A DNA stretch of 64,000 bases from Caproiciproducens galactitolivorans (GCF_026672255.1 NZ_JAPOHA010000005.1:62001-126000), one strand, 5' to 3'; positions 54,213 to 63,688 are shown, counted from the stretch's first letter. Program-made: numbers and translations. The notes: generated by a model from the letters alone, not told the origin.

Positions 54213-55586
54213 TCAAATACAAATACAGGACGCTTTTTGAAGGAGAAGAAGGAGATAATAAAGGAGCGCCGCACCGACCGCCGGGGTGACGATCCAGTCT
54301 AAAATATCGACTTCCAGCGTGGTGACTTTCAGAAGCCGGTTAATGCTGAGCGAAGCGTTGTAGATTTCGCTCAGGAAAAGCACCGTAATATACGCGCGCA
54401 GGCCGAACATCGGGACAAAGACCGCGATCAGCAGCACGCGCATGATGGAATCGCTGAAATTGTATTTCAGGGAATACATCTGCTGGTCAAGACCCTTCAG
54501 CATTCCGTCCACAACGCTGTCGAGGTACATCAGCGGGACGATCGGGGCCATAATCCGCAGGATGTTTCCAACCTCGTGGCTTTTGTAAAACAGCATGCCA
54601 AGGTCATCCGCAAAAAAGATCAATAAGGAACAGATAAAAAAGGAAAACATCAGCGTACAGCGAAACGCTTTTTCCACGACTTTTTGAATGGAGTTCTGTT
54701 TTCCGTCGGCGCTGGCTTCCGCCATTTCCGGAATGAGCAGCATGGACAGGGAGGTTAAAAAGGAATAGGGGAAGAAAAGAATCGGCATAACCATTCCCTG
54801 CATCACGCCGTATTGCGCCAGCGCGCCGCTGTCGCCGGCACCGTATGCTTTCAGGCCTTTCGGAATCAGAATATTTTCGGTGCTGCTCAAAAGGCTGCGG
54901 AAAAACGAACCGCAGAGGATCGGCCCGGCGATATGAAAAATGTTTTTAAAAATGCCGCTGCTTTTCGCTTTGGAAAGTCCGCGTTTCTCGGTAAACAGGA
55001 AATAGAGCCCCAAAATGAAAGCGAAGTCCGCGACCTCCCCGATGGTGGAGCCCAGCATGATCGCGTTCAGCGAGCTGCTCATCTGAAAGAACAGCAGCAG
55101 CGAAGCGCCGATCGTTACAAATTGCTCTAGAAATTCGCTGCATACGGGCACGACGGTGTTGCGTATCGCAAGAAAATACCCTTTCAGGCAGGCGCACACG
55201 GCGATAAACGGCAGACCCGGCGCCAGCAGCTTCAGCGGCATTGCCGCTGAGGCATTCCCGATAAACCTGCTCGCGATAAAATCCGCGCCGAAAAACAGCG
55301 CCAACGCCCCCAGCAAGCTCAGAGCCAGAGCACAGAATGCGCATTGGCGGATGGAGGCCCTTGTTCCCCGCCCCTCGGAGACAATACGGGTAACGGCCAG
55401 ACCGATTCCCGAGGTGCAGAGGGTGATGCCGAGAAAGAAAACGGACAGGACAAGCTGATAAAGCCCCATGCCCGCTGCCCCGATGTTTGAACAAATAAAC
55501 ATGCGGAACCAGATATTGCTCAGGCGGAGCAGTACGGAGCTGGAGGTCAGGATGGCGGCGTTTATGTAAAATTTGCGCTTTCTCAT
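54213..55586 (-). CDS. SpoVB/MATE-like lipid flippase
   Basis: The 457-residue membrane protein has 12-14 hydrophobic segments in the MOP exporter pattern. The N terminus has LSNIWFRMFICSNIGAAGMG near residue 22 and STENILIPKGL near residue 245, as in stage V sporulation protein B and related polysaccharide flippases. The ATG at 55586 follows AAGGTG; frames running further upstream to 55850 would cross the promoter region of prmA and lack a site. It may flip a cell-wall or cortex lipid-linked precursor. Distinguishing SpoVB from its paralogues needs a phylogeny. Confidence 0.82.
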   Translation of the reverse strand: MRKRKFYINAAILTSSSVLLRLSNIWFRMFICSNIGAAGMGLYQLVLSVFFLGITLCTSGIGLAVTRIVSEGRGTRASIRQCAFCALALSLLGALALFFGADFIASRFIGNASAAMPLKLLAPGLPFIAVCACLKGYFLAIRNTVVPVCSEFLEQFVTIGASLLLFFQMSSSLNAIMLGSTIGEVADFAFILGLYFLFTEKRGLSKAKSSGIFKNIFHIAGPILCGSFFRSLLSSTENILIPKGLKAYGAGDSGALAQYGVMQGMVMPILFFPYSFLTSLSMLLIPEMAEASADGKQNSIQKVVEKAFRCTLMFSFFICSLLIFFADDLGMLFYKSHEVGNILRIMAPIVPLMYLDSVVDGMLKGLDQQMYSLKYNFSDSIMRVLLIAVFVPMFGLRAYITVLFLSEIYNASLSINRLLKVTTLEVDILDWIVTPAVGAALLYYLLLLLQKASCICI

Positions 55587-55693
55587 TCGATTAACACCTT
55601 TATTTTCTTTGTTAATCAAATGTATTCGCGCGAAGGGTAAAATAAGTCTATAACTTTTATCGGATACAGTGTATAATAAAAATACAGCAAAAA

Positions 55694-55733
55694 GATGTTC
55701 TCTCCCCCGCCGAAGGTAAGGGGAGAGAACGAA
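55694..55733. other. Hairpin ahead of prmA
   Basis: GTTCTCTCCCC and GGGGAGAGAAC form an 11-base-pair stem about 60 bases before prmA and downstream of the -10-like TATAAT at 55672-55677. No T-tract follows on the plus strand. It could be a leader structure. Confidence 0.4.
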
Positions 55734-55788
55734 ATGAATTCTACAATATTTTCGGAATTGCTGTAAGAGTGATTTTTGGAGGAAACAT

Positions 55789-56709
55789 ATGGACTGGACG
55801 GAAATTCGGATTACCGTGGACGCGGAGAATATTGACAAAGCCGGGGACATTGCGCAGATGGTTGTGCCCTACGGCATTTATATTGAGGATTACTCCCACC
55901 TGTACGAAGAGGTGGAGGAAATCGCCCACATTGACCTGATCGACGAAGAACTGCTGAAAAAGGACCGCTCCAAAGCGCTAGTGCATGTCTATATCAGCCC
56001 GGAGGAAAATCCGTCGGAGGCAGTCGCGTTTTTGAGCGAGCGCTACGGCGCCGAAGGCATCCGGCACACGATTGATACGGCCGCCTGTGTGGAAGAAGAC
56101 TGGATCAACAACTGGAAGAAATATTTCAAGCCGATCAAGGTCGGCAAAAACCTGCTGATCCGCCCGACATGGGAGGAAGAATACGAGGCGCAAGGCCGCA
56201 CGGTGCTGCATCTGGAACCGGGGCTTGCGTTCGGCACCGGAACCCACGAGACGACCCGCCTGTGCATGGAGCTTTTGGAGGAATATGTGAAACCGGGGGA
56301 CGACGTGCTGGACGTCGGCTGCGGAAGCGGAATCCTTTCGGTCGCCGCGCTGCTGTTGGGGGCGAAAAGCGCCGTCGGCGTGGATATTGACCCGCTTGCC
56401 GTGAAGACCGCCGTGCAGAATGCGGAAATCAACCATGTACGCGAACGCTTTACCGGCATCTGCGGCGATCTCACCGAAAAGGTCAGCGGGCAGTACAACA
56501 TTGTCGTCGCCAATATTGTTGCCGATGTGATCATCCTTTTAACAAAGGACATCGAACAGTATCTTTATCCGGATACGGTGTATCTGATGAGCGGGATTAT
56601 CGACACCCGCGAGAAAGACGTTCTTGCCGCCGTTGAGCAGAAATTCGAGATCATCAGCCGCAAAACGGAAAAGGGCTGGGTTGCCCTTGCGGCAAAACTG
56701 AAAAAATAA
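55789..56709 (+). CDS. prmA: Ribosomal protein L11 methyltransferase
   Basis: The 306-residue enzyme has a small N-terminal substrate-recognition domain (1-90) and a SAM-dependent methyltransferase domain. PGLAFGTGTHETTRLC (near residue 144) and LDVGCGSGILSVAA (near residue 174) are diagnostic for PrmA, and VANIVADVI near 240 holds the catalytic-site segment. It trimethylates protein L11. TTGGAGG precedes the ATG. Confidence 0.95.
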   Translation: MDWTEIRITVDAENIDKAGDIAQMVVPYGIYIEDYSHLYEEVEEIAHIDLIDEELLKKDRSKALVHVYISPEENPSEAVAFLSERYGAEGIRHTIDTAACVEEDWINNWKKYFKPIKVGKNLLIRPTWEEEYEAQGRTVLHLEPGLAFGTGTHETTRLCMELLEEYVKPGDDVLDVGCGSGILSVAALLLGAKSAVGVDIDPLAVKTAVQNAEINHVRERFTGICGDLTEKVSGQYNIVVANIVADVIILLTKDIEQYLYPDTVYLMSGIIDTREKDVLAAVEQKFEIISRKTEKGWVALAAKLKK

Positions 56710-56767
56710 GCTTGATATGCAATAAGCTGACTATATTTTATGATAGAAATATAAGGAGGCTGTTGGT

Positions 56768-56977
56768 ATGATACTTTATACGCCGTTTTGGGATACGATT
56801 CATAAAAAGGGGATTACTACTTATGCCCTCATTAAAAATTATAAAGTGAGCAGCAGTACGCTGTCGCGTCTTAAACGGAACATGCCGATTTCAACGGTTA
56901 CCATTAACGACCTGTGCAGCATATTAAATTGTAGAGTGGAGGACATCCTTCAGTATCGTGCGGATGCGCAAAAATGA
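56768..56977 (+). CDS. Small HTH (XRE/Cro-type) regulator
   Basis: The 69-residue protein is a single helix-turn-helix domain of the compact Cro/C1 type: GITTYALIKNYKVSSSTLSRLK holds helices 2 and 3 in shortened form (YKVSSSTLSRLK), followed by INDLCSILNCRVEDILQY. The ATG has AAGGAGGC upstream. It is followed closely by a Cys-rich miniprotein gene, which may be co-transcribed. Its target is unknown. Confidence 0.85.
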   Translation: MILYTPFWDTIHKKGITTYALIKNYKVSSSTLSRLKRNMPISTVTINDLCSILNCRVEDILQYRADAQK

Positions 56978-56996
56978 AGGGGTCGGAAAGGATAAT

Positions 56997-57173
56997 ATGG
57001 TTCTGGAAAACGGAAAGGAAACCTGTAACTGCGTAAAAATACACTGCGAGCGCCACGGAAAATGCGCCGAGTGCATGGCGCACCACGAAAAGCACAAACG
57101 GTACCCGCCCTACTGCAAGCGGGAATCCCGTGTTCGGCGGGAAAGAAGCCGTTCCGCTGAATCTGAAAAATAA
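56997..57173 (+). CDS. Cys/His-rich miniprotein
   Basis: The 58-residue protein contains CNC, then HCERHGKCAEC, MAHHEKHK and PPYCKR within 35 residues, so six cysteines and five histidines that look like a metal-binding cluster. The tail is Arg/Ser/Glu rich. Similar short proteins of unknown function are familiar in Clostridia. GGAAAGG precedes the ATG at 56997; an upstream in-frame ATG at 56958 would overlap the HTH gene and has no site. It is probably cytoplasmic and zinc binding, by inference. Confidence 0.7.
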   Translation: MVLENGKETCNCVKIHCERHGKCAECMAHHEKHKRYPPYCKRESRVRRERSRSAESEK

Positions 57174-57249
57174 ATTTATTCGGCGCTCTTTGCGGAGGGC
57201 TTTTTCCGGATGAAACAAAAATTTTTCACCGGAGAAAGAGCAGTATACA

Positions 57250-57295
57250 AAAGAAGGAACCTAACAGGCTGATTTGGCCGGTTGGGTTCCTTCTT
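57250..57295. terminator. Bidirectional terminator between miniprotein and pheA
   Basis: AAAGAAGGAACC and GGTTCCTTCTTT form a 12-base-pair stem with an inner TAAC/GTTG stem. T-rich sequence flanks both ends. It ends the aromatic operon on the minus strand and the HTH/miniprotein unit on the plus strand. Confidence 0.8.
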
Positions 57296-58420
57296 TTATT
57301 CATTTTCAATATAGTTTCCCAAGAAGGAGAAGCGCGGAAGTTCGTCGTTCAGCGCGCAAAGAAGGTTCAAAGTGCGTTCTTCGTGCACATTTCCCGTAAA
57401 ATCCAGATAAAAATCATACTCGAAATTTTTTCCCGCGATTGGGCGGCTTTCAATCTTTGTCAGATTCAGCCCGGCCGCCGCGAAACGCGCAAGCACGCTG
57501 TAAAGCGAGCCGGTTTTATGCAGCAGGGAGAAGCAAAGGCTGATTTTCTGCGCGCCGCCGGGAATGAACAGGCGGCGGCTGATCACGATGAACCGCGTGC
57601 GGTTGTTCGAGCTGTTCTGGATATCGTTTTCCAGAATGTGAAGCTTATACTGCCTTGCCGCGTGTTCCGAACAGATCGCGGCGATTCCGGCTTCCTGCCG
57701 CTGGGCGATCATCTGCGCCGCGGCGGCGGTGCTGGAGCAGGGCATGGCGTGCAGATCGTTCTTTTCAATATATTCGGAACACTGCGAAAGCGCCTGCGGA
57801 TGGGAATAGACGGTAGCAATACTGTGGGCATCCACTTTCTTCGCGGACGCCATGCAGTGGCGCACAAGCAGGGTCGTTGCGGCCACAATGCTGTACCGGT
57901 ACTGTAAAATCAGGTCATAGACCTCGCCGACGGAGCCTGCGGAGGAATTTTCAACCGGAAGCAGCCCCAAATCCGCGTCTCCGCTTTCCACCGCGGCGAA
58001 AATTCCTCCGAAATCCGAATGAAACTGCGGGAACGCGTGCGGGTAAAGCTGTTCCAGCGCTTCGTGGGAATAGGAACCGATTTCGCCGAGACAGGCGATC
58101 TTTTCCGCTTTTTCCGGCTTTTCGCCCGCGGCCCGAATTGTGGCGCGCAGTTCCCGTCCGCTGCCGAGCAGGCTGTGCTGCAGCGAGCGGCTCATGTCCA
58201 TCATATTCGAATAAAGAAGGCGGGCCTCGCCGCCGTACTCGCCGGCCCTGCTCCCGATGCGGTCCAAAATGGCCTGTTCGCGTTCGGTGTTCAGCACCGG
58301 CTGGCCGCTTTCCTTTTTAATCGCCGCCACTTTTTTTGCGCATTCCATCCTCTTCAGAAAAAGAGGCAGAAGGGCTTCGTCTATTTGATCGATTTCTTTA
58401 CGAATTTCTTCCAGTGTCAT
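57296..58420 (-). CDS. pheA: Bifunctional chorismate mutase/prephenate dehydratase (P-protein)
   Basis: The 374-residue protein combines an AroQ-type chorismate mutase (1-90, with EEIRKEIDQIDEALLPLFLKR in part near residue 3), a prephenate dehydratase (about 105-285, with NSSAGSVGEVYDLI and the catalytic TRF of NNRTRFIVISRR) and a C-terminal ACT domain (about 293-374) with the phenylalanine-binding ESRP motif. It converts chorismate to phenylpyruvate. It is the last gene of the aromatic operon, 15 bases behind aroC. Confidence 0.95.
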   Translation of the reverse strand: MTLEEIRKEIDQIDEALLPLFLKRMECAKKVAAIKKESGQPVLNTEREQAILDRIGSRAGEYGGEARLLYSNMMDMSRSLQHSLLGSGRELRATIRAAGEKPEKAEKIACLGEIGSYSHEALEQLYPHAFPQFHSDFGGIFAAVESGDADLGLLPVENSSAGSVGEVYDLILQYRYSIVAATTLLVRHCMASAKKVDAHSIATVYSHPQALSQCSEYIEKNDLHAMPCSSTAAAAQMIAQRQEAGIAAICSEHAARQYKLHILENDIQNSSNNRTRFIVISRRLFIPGGAQKISLCFSLLHKTGSLYSVLARFAAAGLNLTKIESRPIAGKNFEYDFYLDFTGNVHEERTLNLLCALNDELPRFSFLGNYIENE

Positions 58421-58435
58421 CCTTATTACCTCGAT

Positions 58436-59512
58436 TTAAAGATTCATCAGGTTTATGAGTGCGATTGCCGCTGCGGCCTCCACGACGGGCGCGGCCCGCG
58501 AAACGATGCAGGGATCGTGCCGCCCGTGGACGTGAAGCTTTGCGTCTGTTTTCGCCGTCAGGTCGATGCTGTCCTGTTCCCTGGCAATGGACGGCGTGGG
58601 CTTGAATGCCGCGCGGAACACAATCGGCATACCGGTCGTAATCCCGCCGAGAATGCCGCCCGCGTTGTTGGTTCTGGTTTTTACCGTGCCGTCCTCGTAA
58701 TAATACGCGTCGTTATTTTCACTGCCGTACAGTTCAGCCGCGCCGAAGCCCGCGCCGAATTCCACACCTTTCACAGCGGGGATACCGAATAAGATAGAAG
58801 AGAATACCGGCTCGATCCCGCCGAACAGCGGGCCGCCGATTCCCGCGGGAACGCCGGTCAGCGCGCATTCGATTACGCCGCCCACGCTGTCCTGCGCCAT
58901 GCGGGCCTTTTCAATCGTATCCCGCATCGCTTGTTCCGCATCCCTGTTAATGACGGGGAACGGGACGGAAGACAGCTTTTGGAGCAAATCTTCCGGAATA
59001 TCCGAAGGGGAAAAAGGAGTATCTTTGCAGTCCGAAACGGAGTAGACGTGCGAGCCGATCCGAATGCCCCGGCGCTGTAGAATTTGGCGGCACACGGCGC
59101 CCGCGAAAACGAGCGGAGCCGTCAGCCGGCCGGAAAAATGCCCGCCGCCGCGCACGTCGTTAAAACCGCCGTAGCGCAGATACGCGGGATAATCCGCATG
59201 CCCCGGGCGCGGAATCCGTTTTAAATTCTCGTAGTCACCGGATTTTGTATTGGTGTTTTCCATCAGCGCGCACAGCGGCGCGCCGGTGGTTCTGCCGTTT
59301 AAAACGCCGCTTACGATGTTGGGCAGGTCGCTTTCCTTCCGTGGTGTGGCCGTCGCGTCCTTTCCCGGCGCGCGGCGGCTCATCTGGAGCGCGATCGCGT
59401 CAAAGTCCAGTTCCTCGCCCGCCGGAAGGCCGTCGAGCACTACGCCGATCGCGGCGCCGTGGCTTTCGCCGAAAATGGATATCTTTATTTTTTCACCCCA
59501 TGTTGACGACAT
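58436..59512 (-). CDS. aroC: Chorismate synthase
   Basis: The 358-residue enzyme needs reduced FMN to make chorismate. The signature GESHGAAIG lies near residue 15, with RPGHADYPAYLRYG near 108 and GGGHFSGRLTAP near 128. The ATG at 59512 has GGGAGGG seven bases upstream and lies within the end of aroA (20-base overlap). A longer in-frame start at 59545 has no site. Confidence 0.96.
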   Translation of the reverse strand: MSSTWGEKIKISIFGESHGAAIGVVLDGLPAGEELDFDAIALQMSRRAPGKDATATPRKESDLPNIVSGVLNGRTTGAPLCALMENTNTKSGDYENLKRIPRPGHADYPAYLRYGGFNDVRGGGHFSGRLTAPLVFAGAVCRQILQRRGIRIGSHVYSVSDCKDTPFSPSDIPEDLLQKLSSVPFPVINRDAEQAMRDTIEKARMAQDSVGGVIECALTGVPAGIGGPLFGGIEPVFSSILFGIPAVKGVEFGAGFGAAELYGSENNDAYYYEDGTVKTRTNNAGGILGGITTGMPIVFRAAFKPTPSIAREQDSIDLTAKTDAKLHVHGRHDPCIVSRAAPVVEAAAAIALINLMNL

Positions 59513-60722
59513 GCGCTTTCCCTCCCAGCCGGTTGTAATCTTCAAAGAAATCCGGATAACTCTTGCGCACGCTCTGCGCGTCGTGAATGGTTACGCAGCC
59601 GTCCGCTTTCAAAGCGGCGATAGCGAACGCCATCACAATGCGGTGGTCGTTGCAGCCGTCGATTTCGCCGCTGTGCAGGGTTTCAACGCCGTCGATGAGC
59701 AGGCCGTCCTCCGTCTGCCGAACCTTCCCGCCAAGACGGCTCAGCCCGTCGGCCATGGCCGACAGACGGTCGCTTTCCTTAATGCGCAGGCGCTGCGCGT
59801 TGAAGATTCTTGTCCGTCCCCGGCAAAGCGCGGCGGTCGCCGCCAGAATGGGGACAAGGTCGGGAATCTGCGAAGCGTCGATTTCCATACCGTTCCGTTT
59901 ATTTTGTGTTATCGACAGTTGATTATCCGCCCATACCACATCCGCGCCGAACGAGCGGAAAAGCGATTCCGCCGCCCGGTCGCCCTGGCGGGAGTTGGGA
60001 TTCAGCCCTTCCAGCCGGATGTTTCCGCCGAGCGCCCCCGCCGCCAGAAAGAAAGCCGCCTGCGACCAGTCCCGTTCCACCGCATATTCCCGGGGTTTAT
60101 AGGATTGGCCGCCCGGAACGCGCCATCCGGTTTCCGTGGTTTCCGTTTGAATTCCGAAATCGTTCAGAATATCGACGGTCATGTCGGCGTATCCGGCGCT
60201 TTCCAGCGGAGTGGAAAGGCGAATTTCGCTGTCCCCGTTCAAAAGCGGAAGCGCAAACAGCAGTCCCGTAATAAACTGGGAACTTATGTTGCCCGGGAGG
60301 ACGAATTTCCCCGGCGTAAGCTTCCCGCGAATCGTCAGCGGCAGGCCGCCCTCGGTTTCGCAGTTTACGCCGTGCTGCGGCAGGCAGTCAAGATAAACGC
60401 CGATCGGGCGCTGGGGAAGACGTCCTTCGCCCGTAAACCGGGCGGAAATACCGAACGCCGCCGCAATCGGAATCAGAAAACGTAAGGTGGAACCGGATTC
60501 TCCGCAGTGGATTTGTACGATTTCTCCGTCCGTCCCGCCGAGAAGGGCTTTCATTGTATGGATGGTGGCTTTTATATCGTCACTGAGCCGGGTTTCGTCC
60601 GGAAAAAGTTCCCCGCCGCCCGCGAGCGCCGAGCAGATAACCGCCCGGTGCGCCGCGCTTTTCGAAGGCGGCACAAGGATGCTTCCGTTTAAAACCGAGG
60701 GGTATATTTTCACGTCGCTCAT
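59493..60722 (-). CDS. aroA: 3-phosphoshikimate 1-carboxyvinyltransferase (EPSP synthase)
   Basis: The 409-residue enzyme has the expected motifs: PPSKSAAHRAVICSALAGG near residue 18, GESGSTLRFLIPI near 75 (the G-x-A/S-G-T phosphate loop) and RIKESDRLSAM near 327. It joins PEP to shikimate 3-phosphate. It overlaps aroB by four bases upstream and aroC by 20 bases downstream, so the three are translationally coupled. The loop reads GESGST rather than the GNAGTA of class I, so it may be a class II-like enzyme. Confidence 0.95.
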   Translation of the reverse strand: MSDVKIYPSVLNGSILVPPSKSAAHRAVICSALAGGGELFPDETRLSDDIKATIHTMKALLGGTDGEIVQIHCGESGSTLRFLIPIAAAFGISARFTGEGRLPQRPIGVYLDCLPQHGVNCETEGGLPLTIRGKLTPGKFVLPGNISSQFITGLLFALPLLNGDSEIRLSTPLESAGYADMTVDILNDFGIQTETTETGWRVPGGQSYKPREYAVERDWSQAAFFLAAGALGGNIRLEGLNPNSRQGDRAAESLFRSFGADVVWADNQLSITQNKRNGMEIDASQIPDLVPILAATAALCRGRTRIFNAQRLRIKESDRLSAMADGLSRLGGKVRQTEDGLLIDGVETLHSGEIDGCNDHRIVMAFAIAALKADGCVTIHDAQSVRKSYPDFFEDYNRLGGKAHVVNMG

Positions 60723-61777
60723 TCCAGCACCTCGGTCAGTTCCGTCAGCCGGTCGCGGTAAATCCGGTCGATAAACCCCTCTCCGATTTGTTTCAGAAGA
60801 ATCAGGCCGATCATGCCGCCGCTGTTTTTCTTGTCGAACGCCGTGGCGGAAAGAATTTGGTCGATCGGCATGGGATCGCTTGTGGGAAGCTGGAATTTTC
60901 GTAACGCCGCGATGATTTCATTCGTCGTGCCGGGCTTTGTAATTCCCATGCCTTCGCCGCATTTCGCCATCATGACCATGCCGATGCCGACCGCTTCCCC
61001 GTGGGACAGCTTACCGAAGCCGTACAGCTTTTCCAGCGCGTGGCCGAAGGTATGGCCGAAGTTCAGCAGCATGCGTTCGCCGGTGTCGAATTCGTCCCGT
61101 TCAACGACTTCGCGCTTGATATCCACACAGCGGTAAATCAGTTCTTCCATATTCTGATGAATATCTTCTTTGCAGATCATATCGAACAATTCGCGGCTTT
61201 TAATACAGCCGTATTTAATCGCCTCCGCCATTCCGTCGGAAAGAAAATGCGGCGGAAGGGTTTCGAGCGTGTCCGGGTCAATCAGGACAAGACGGGGCTG
61301 ATGAAACGCGCCGACCAGATTTTTTCCCTGCGGAAGGTCGACTGCCGTTTTGCCGCCGACCGAGGAATCGATCTGCGCCAGAAGGGAAGTCGGTATCTGA
61401 ATAAACGGGATGCCGCGCAGATAGGTTGCGGCGGCGAAGCCCGCCATGTCGCCGGTCACGCCGCCGCCCAGCGCGACAAGGAAATCGCTGCGGGTCAGCC
61501 GGTGTTCGGCGCATTCGGCGTAGATCTGCGCCACGCTGGAAAGCTGCTTGCTTTCTTCGCCCGCGGGAAAGGAAAACGCGCGCACGGAGAACCCGGCGGT
61601 TTCCAGCGACCTTTTCACGCGTTCGCCGTAAAGCGGAAATACGTTGCTGTCGCTTACCAGAACGGCTTTGGAACCCGGCTTGAAAAGCTGTTTTGCGAAG
61701 TCGCCGGTTTCGCCGATGCAGCCGCGTTCGATTCGGATTTTGTAGCTTCTGGAAGTGTTAACAGTCAGTTCCTTCAT
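60719..61777 (-). CDS. aroB: 3-dehydroquinate synthase
   Basis: The 352-residue NAD- and zinc-dependent enzyme has ALGGGVTGDMAGFAAATYLRG (near residue 102, NAD-binding, shown in part as GGGVTGDMAGFAA), PTSLLAQIDSSVGGKTAVD (near 130) and the zinc ligand region NFGHTFGHALEKL (near 245). It cyclises DAHP to 3-dehydroquinate. It overlaps both tyrA and aroA by four bases. Confidence 0.96.
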   Translation of the reverse strand: MKELTVNTSRSYKIRIERGCIGETGDFAKQLFKPGSKAVLVSDSNVFPLYGERVKRSLETAGFSVRAFSFPAGEESKQLSSVAQIYAECAEHRLTRSDFLVALGGGVTGDMAGFAAATYLRGIPFIQIPTSLLAQIDSSVGGKTAVDLPQGKNLVGAFHQPRLVLIDPDTLETLPPHFLSDGMAEAIKYGCIKSRELFDMICKEDIHQNMEELIYRCVDIKREVVERDEFDTGERMLLNFGHTFGHALEKLYGFGKLSHGEAVGIGMVMMAKCGEGMGITKPGTTNEIIAALRKFQLPTSDPMPIDQILSATAFDKKNSGGMIGLILLKQIGEGFIDRIYRDRLTELTEVLE

Positions 61778-62610
61778 TCCCCAAGCATCTCCTTTATCTG
61801 TCTGCCTCTGCGCAGAAGGATGCGAAGCGCTTCAGCGTCATTTTTTGAAACGGCATTCTTAATCTTCGTTATATTGGTAATCAGGGTATCCAATTCACCT
61901 ACAAGCGCTTCCCGGTTGTCGATGAACAGTTCCGCCCACAGTTGTTCGTTAATATTTGCCACGCGCGAGACGTCCCGGTAGCTTCCCGCCGAAAATCCGT
62001 TGTGCTCCGGGCAGCAGGGGCTCATTACGTAGGCGCAGGCAAGTACGTGGGGAAGCTGGCTGGTAAACGCAATCATCCGGTCGTGCTTTTCGGGGGTGGT
62101 TTCCACCGTACCGCCGAAGCGGAGCTCCACGGCGATTGCTTTCAGCAGATCGACCGCCCGTTGCGGCGCGCCGCAGGGAACGAGGATGTAACTCGCGTCC
62201 AGAAACAGATCCGCGTCGCTTGCCGCGAAACCGCTTTTCTCCTTGCCGGCCATCGGGTGCCCGCCCGCGAAAAGGAAACCGTGTTCCTGTGCAATGCGGG
62301 GCAGGTGGGCGCAGATTTCCGATTTGATTCCGCAGGTGTCGGTTACGACGCAGTCCGGGGGAATCAGATGGGCGTGCGAGGCAACGAAATCGATGTCCGC
62401 CTGCGGGTACAGGCAGAGGTAAAGAACGTCCGCCTCCCGGATATCCGCATCGCCGCCGATTTTGTCAATCGCGCCGCATGCGAGCGCCGCTTTTAAAACG
62501 TCGGGATCGCGGTCAATTCCGGCAATCTGGCATTCGCTGTATTTTTGAAAGGCTTTCGCGAGCGATCCGCCGATCAGGCCCAATCCGACGATTACGATTT
62601 TCTTATTCAT
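61774..62610 (-). CDS. tyrA: Prephenate dehydrogenase
   Basis: The 278-residue enzyme starts with the NAD-binding fold IVGLGLIGGSLAKAF and has the catalytic histidine region GGHPMAGKEKSG near residue 125. It converts prephenate to 4-hydroxyphenylpyruvate for tyrosine. There is no C-terminal ACT domain, so feedback control may rest on aroF, on the leader RNA, or be absent. GGGGGT precedes the ATG at 62610; a TTG at 62631 in the same frame is less likely. Confidence 0.93.
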   Translation of the reverse strand: MNKKIVIVGLGLIGGSLAKAFQKYSECQIAGIDRDPDVLKAALACGAIDKIGGDADIREADVLYLCLYPQADIDFVASHAHLIPPDCVVTDTCGIKSEICAHLPRIAQEHGFLFAGGHPMAGKEKSGFAASDADLFLDASYILVPCGAPQRAVDLLKAIAVELRFGGTVETTPEKHDRMIAFTSQLPHVLACAYVMSPCCPEHNGFSAGSYRDVSRVANINEQLWAELFIDNREALVGELDTLITNITKIKNAVSKNDAEALRILLRRGRQIKEMLGE

Positions 62611-62635
62611 AATGGAATACCCCCGCGTCAATGTT

Positions 62636-63688
62636 TTATTTATTATAGCAAAAATTTACAGGGGATTCCACATTTCTTCCAAAGGCTTTTGCCGCGGAGC
62701 GGAGATGCTCCGCAACTTTGTCGAACTGATCCGGGGTCAGCGACTGGGCGCCGTCGGAAAGCGCCTTTGCCGGGTTGTTGTGCACCTCGATAATCAGGCC
62801 GTCCGCACCGGCGGCGACGGCCGCGAGCGCAAGCGGTTCCACCAGCCAGGCGATGCCGCCCGCGTGGCTCGGGTCAACCAGAACGGGAAGATGGGAAAGC
62901 TTTTTCAGAATCGGCACAGCGGAAATATCCAGCGTGTTGCGCGTATAGGTTTCATACGTGCGGATGCCGCGCTCACAGAGGATGACCTGATCGTTGCCGC
63001 CGGCCATAATGTATTCCGCGCTCATCAGAAGCTCCTCAATCGTGCTGGACAGCCCGCGCTTCAGAAGAATCGGCTTTTTGATTTTCCCCAGTTCCTTGAG
63101 CAATTCGAAATTCTGCATATTCCGCGCGCCGACCTGGATGATATCGACGCCGTTTTCTAAAAACAGATCGATGTGATTGGCGCTCATGATTTCGGTGACA
63201 ATCGGGAGGCCGCTTTCCTTTTTGGCTTCTTTTAAAAGCTCCAGCCCCTCGGCTTTCAGTCCCTGAAAGGCGTAGGGAGAGGTTCTCGGCTTGAACGCGC
63301 CGCCGCGCAGGAACTGCGCCCCAGCCGCCTTGACCCGCCGGGCAATGCCGCAGATCTGTTCTTCGCTTTCCACGGAACACGGCCCGGCAATCAGCGTCAG
63401 CCCGCCGCCGCCGATCGTCTGCCCGCCGGGCAGGGTGATGATGGTGTCGTCGGGATGGAATTTCCGGTTGGATTTTTTGTAAGGCTCCTGCACCCGCTTT
63501 ACGCTTTCCACAAAATCCTGCGCGGCGATATAGTCGATATCAATATCTGAAGTATCGCCGATCAGGCCGAGCACAGTGCTTTGCGTACCTACCCAGGTAT
63601 TGACCTTTATGCTATACTCGTTCGTAAGAGCCTTCGTAAATTCGCTTACCTGCTCCGGGGTGCATTCGGATTTCAGTACAATAATCAT
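62636..63688 (-). CDS. aroF: 3-deoxy-7-phosphoheptulonate synthase (DAHP synthase, type I beta)
   Basis: The 350-residue enzyme has an N-terminal ferredoxin-like regulatory domain (1-70) and a TIM-barrel catalytic part. LIAGPCSVES (near residue 98), GGAFKPRTSPYAFQG (near 125) and DPSHAGG (near 270) are the usual metal and PEP-binding segments. This architecture is the type I-beta form, allosterically controlled by aromatic amino acids through the N-terminal domain. AGGAGG precedes the ATG. It is the first structural gene after the leader peptide and attenuator. Confidence 0.96.
   Translation of the reverse strand: MIIVLKSECTPEQVSEFTKALTNEYSIKVNTWVGTQSTVLGLIGDTSDIDIDYIAAQDFVESVKRVQEPYKKSNRKFHPDDTIITLPGGQTIGGGGLTLIAGPCSVESEEQICGIARRVKAAGAQFLRGGAFKPRTSPYAFQGLKAEGLELLKEAKKESGLPIVTEIMSANHIDLFLENGVDIIQVGARNMQNFELLKELGKIKKPILLKRGLSSTIEELLMSAEYIMAGGNDQVILCERGIRTYETYTRNTLDISAVPILKKLSHLPVLVDPSHAGGIAWLVEPLALAAVAAGADGLIIEVHNNPAKALSDGAQSLTPDQFDKVAEHLRSAAKAFGRNVESPVNFCYNK

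Noticed and set aside
59250-60485. A 411-codon plus-strand frame opposite aroC and aroA
   Set aside because: Antisense to two clear enzymes, Arg/Pro-rich, no start signals.
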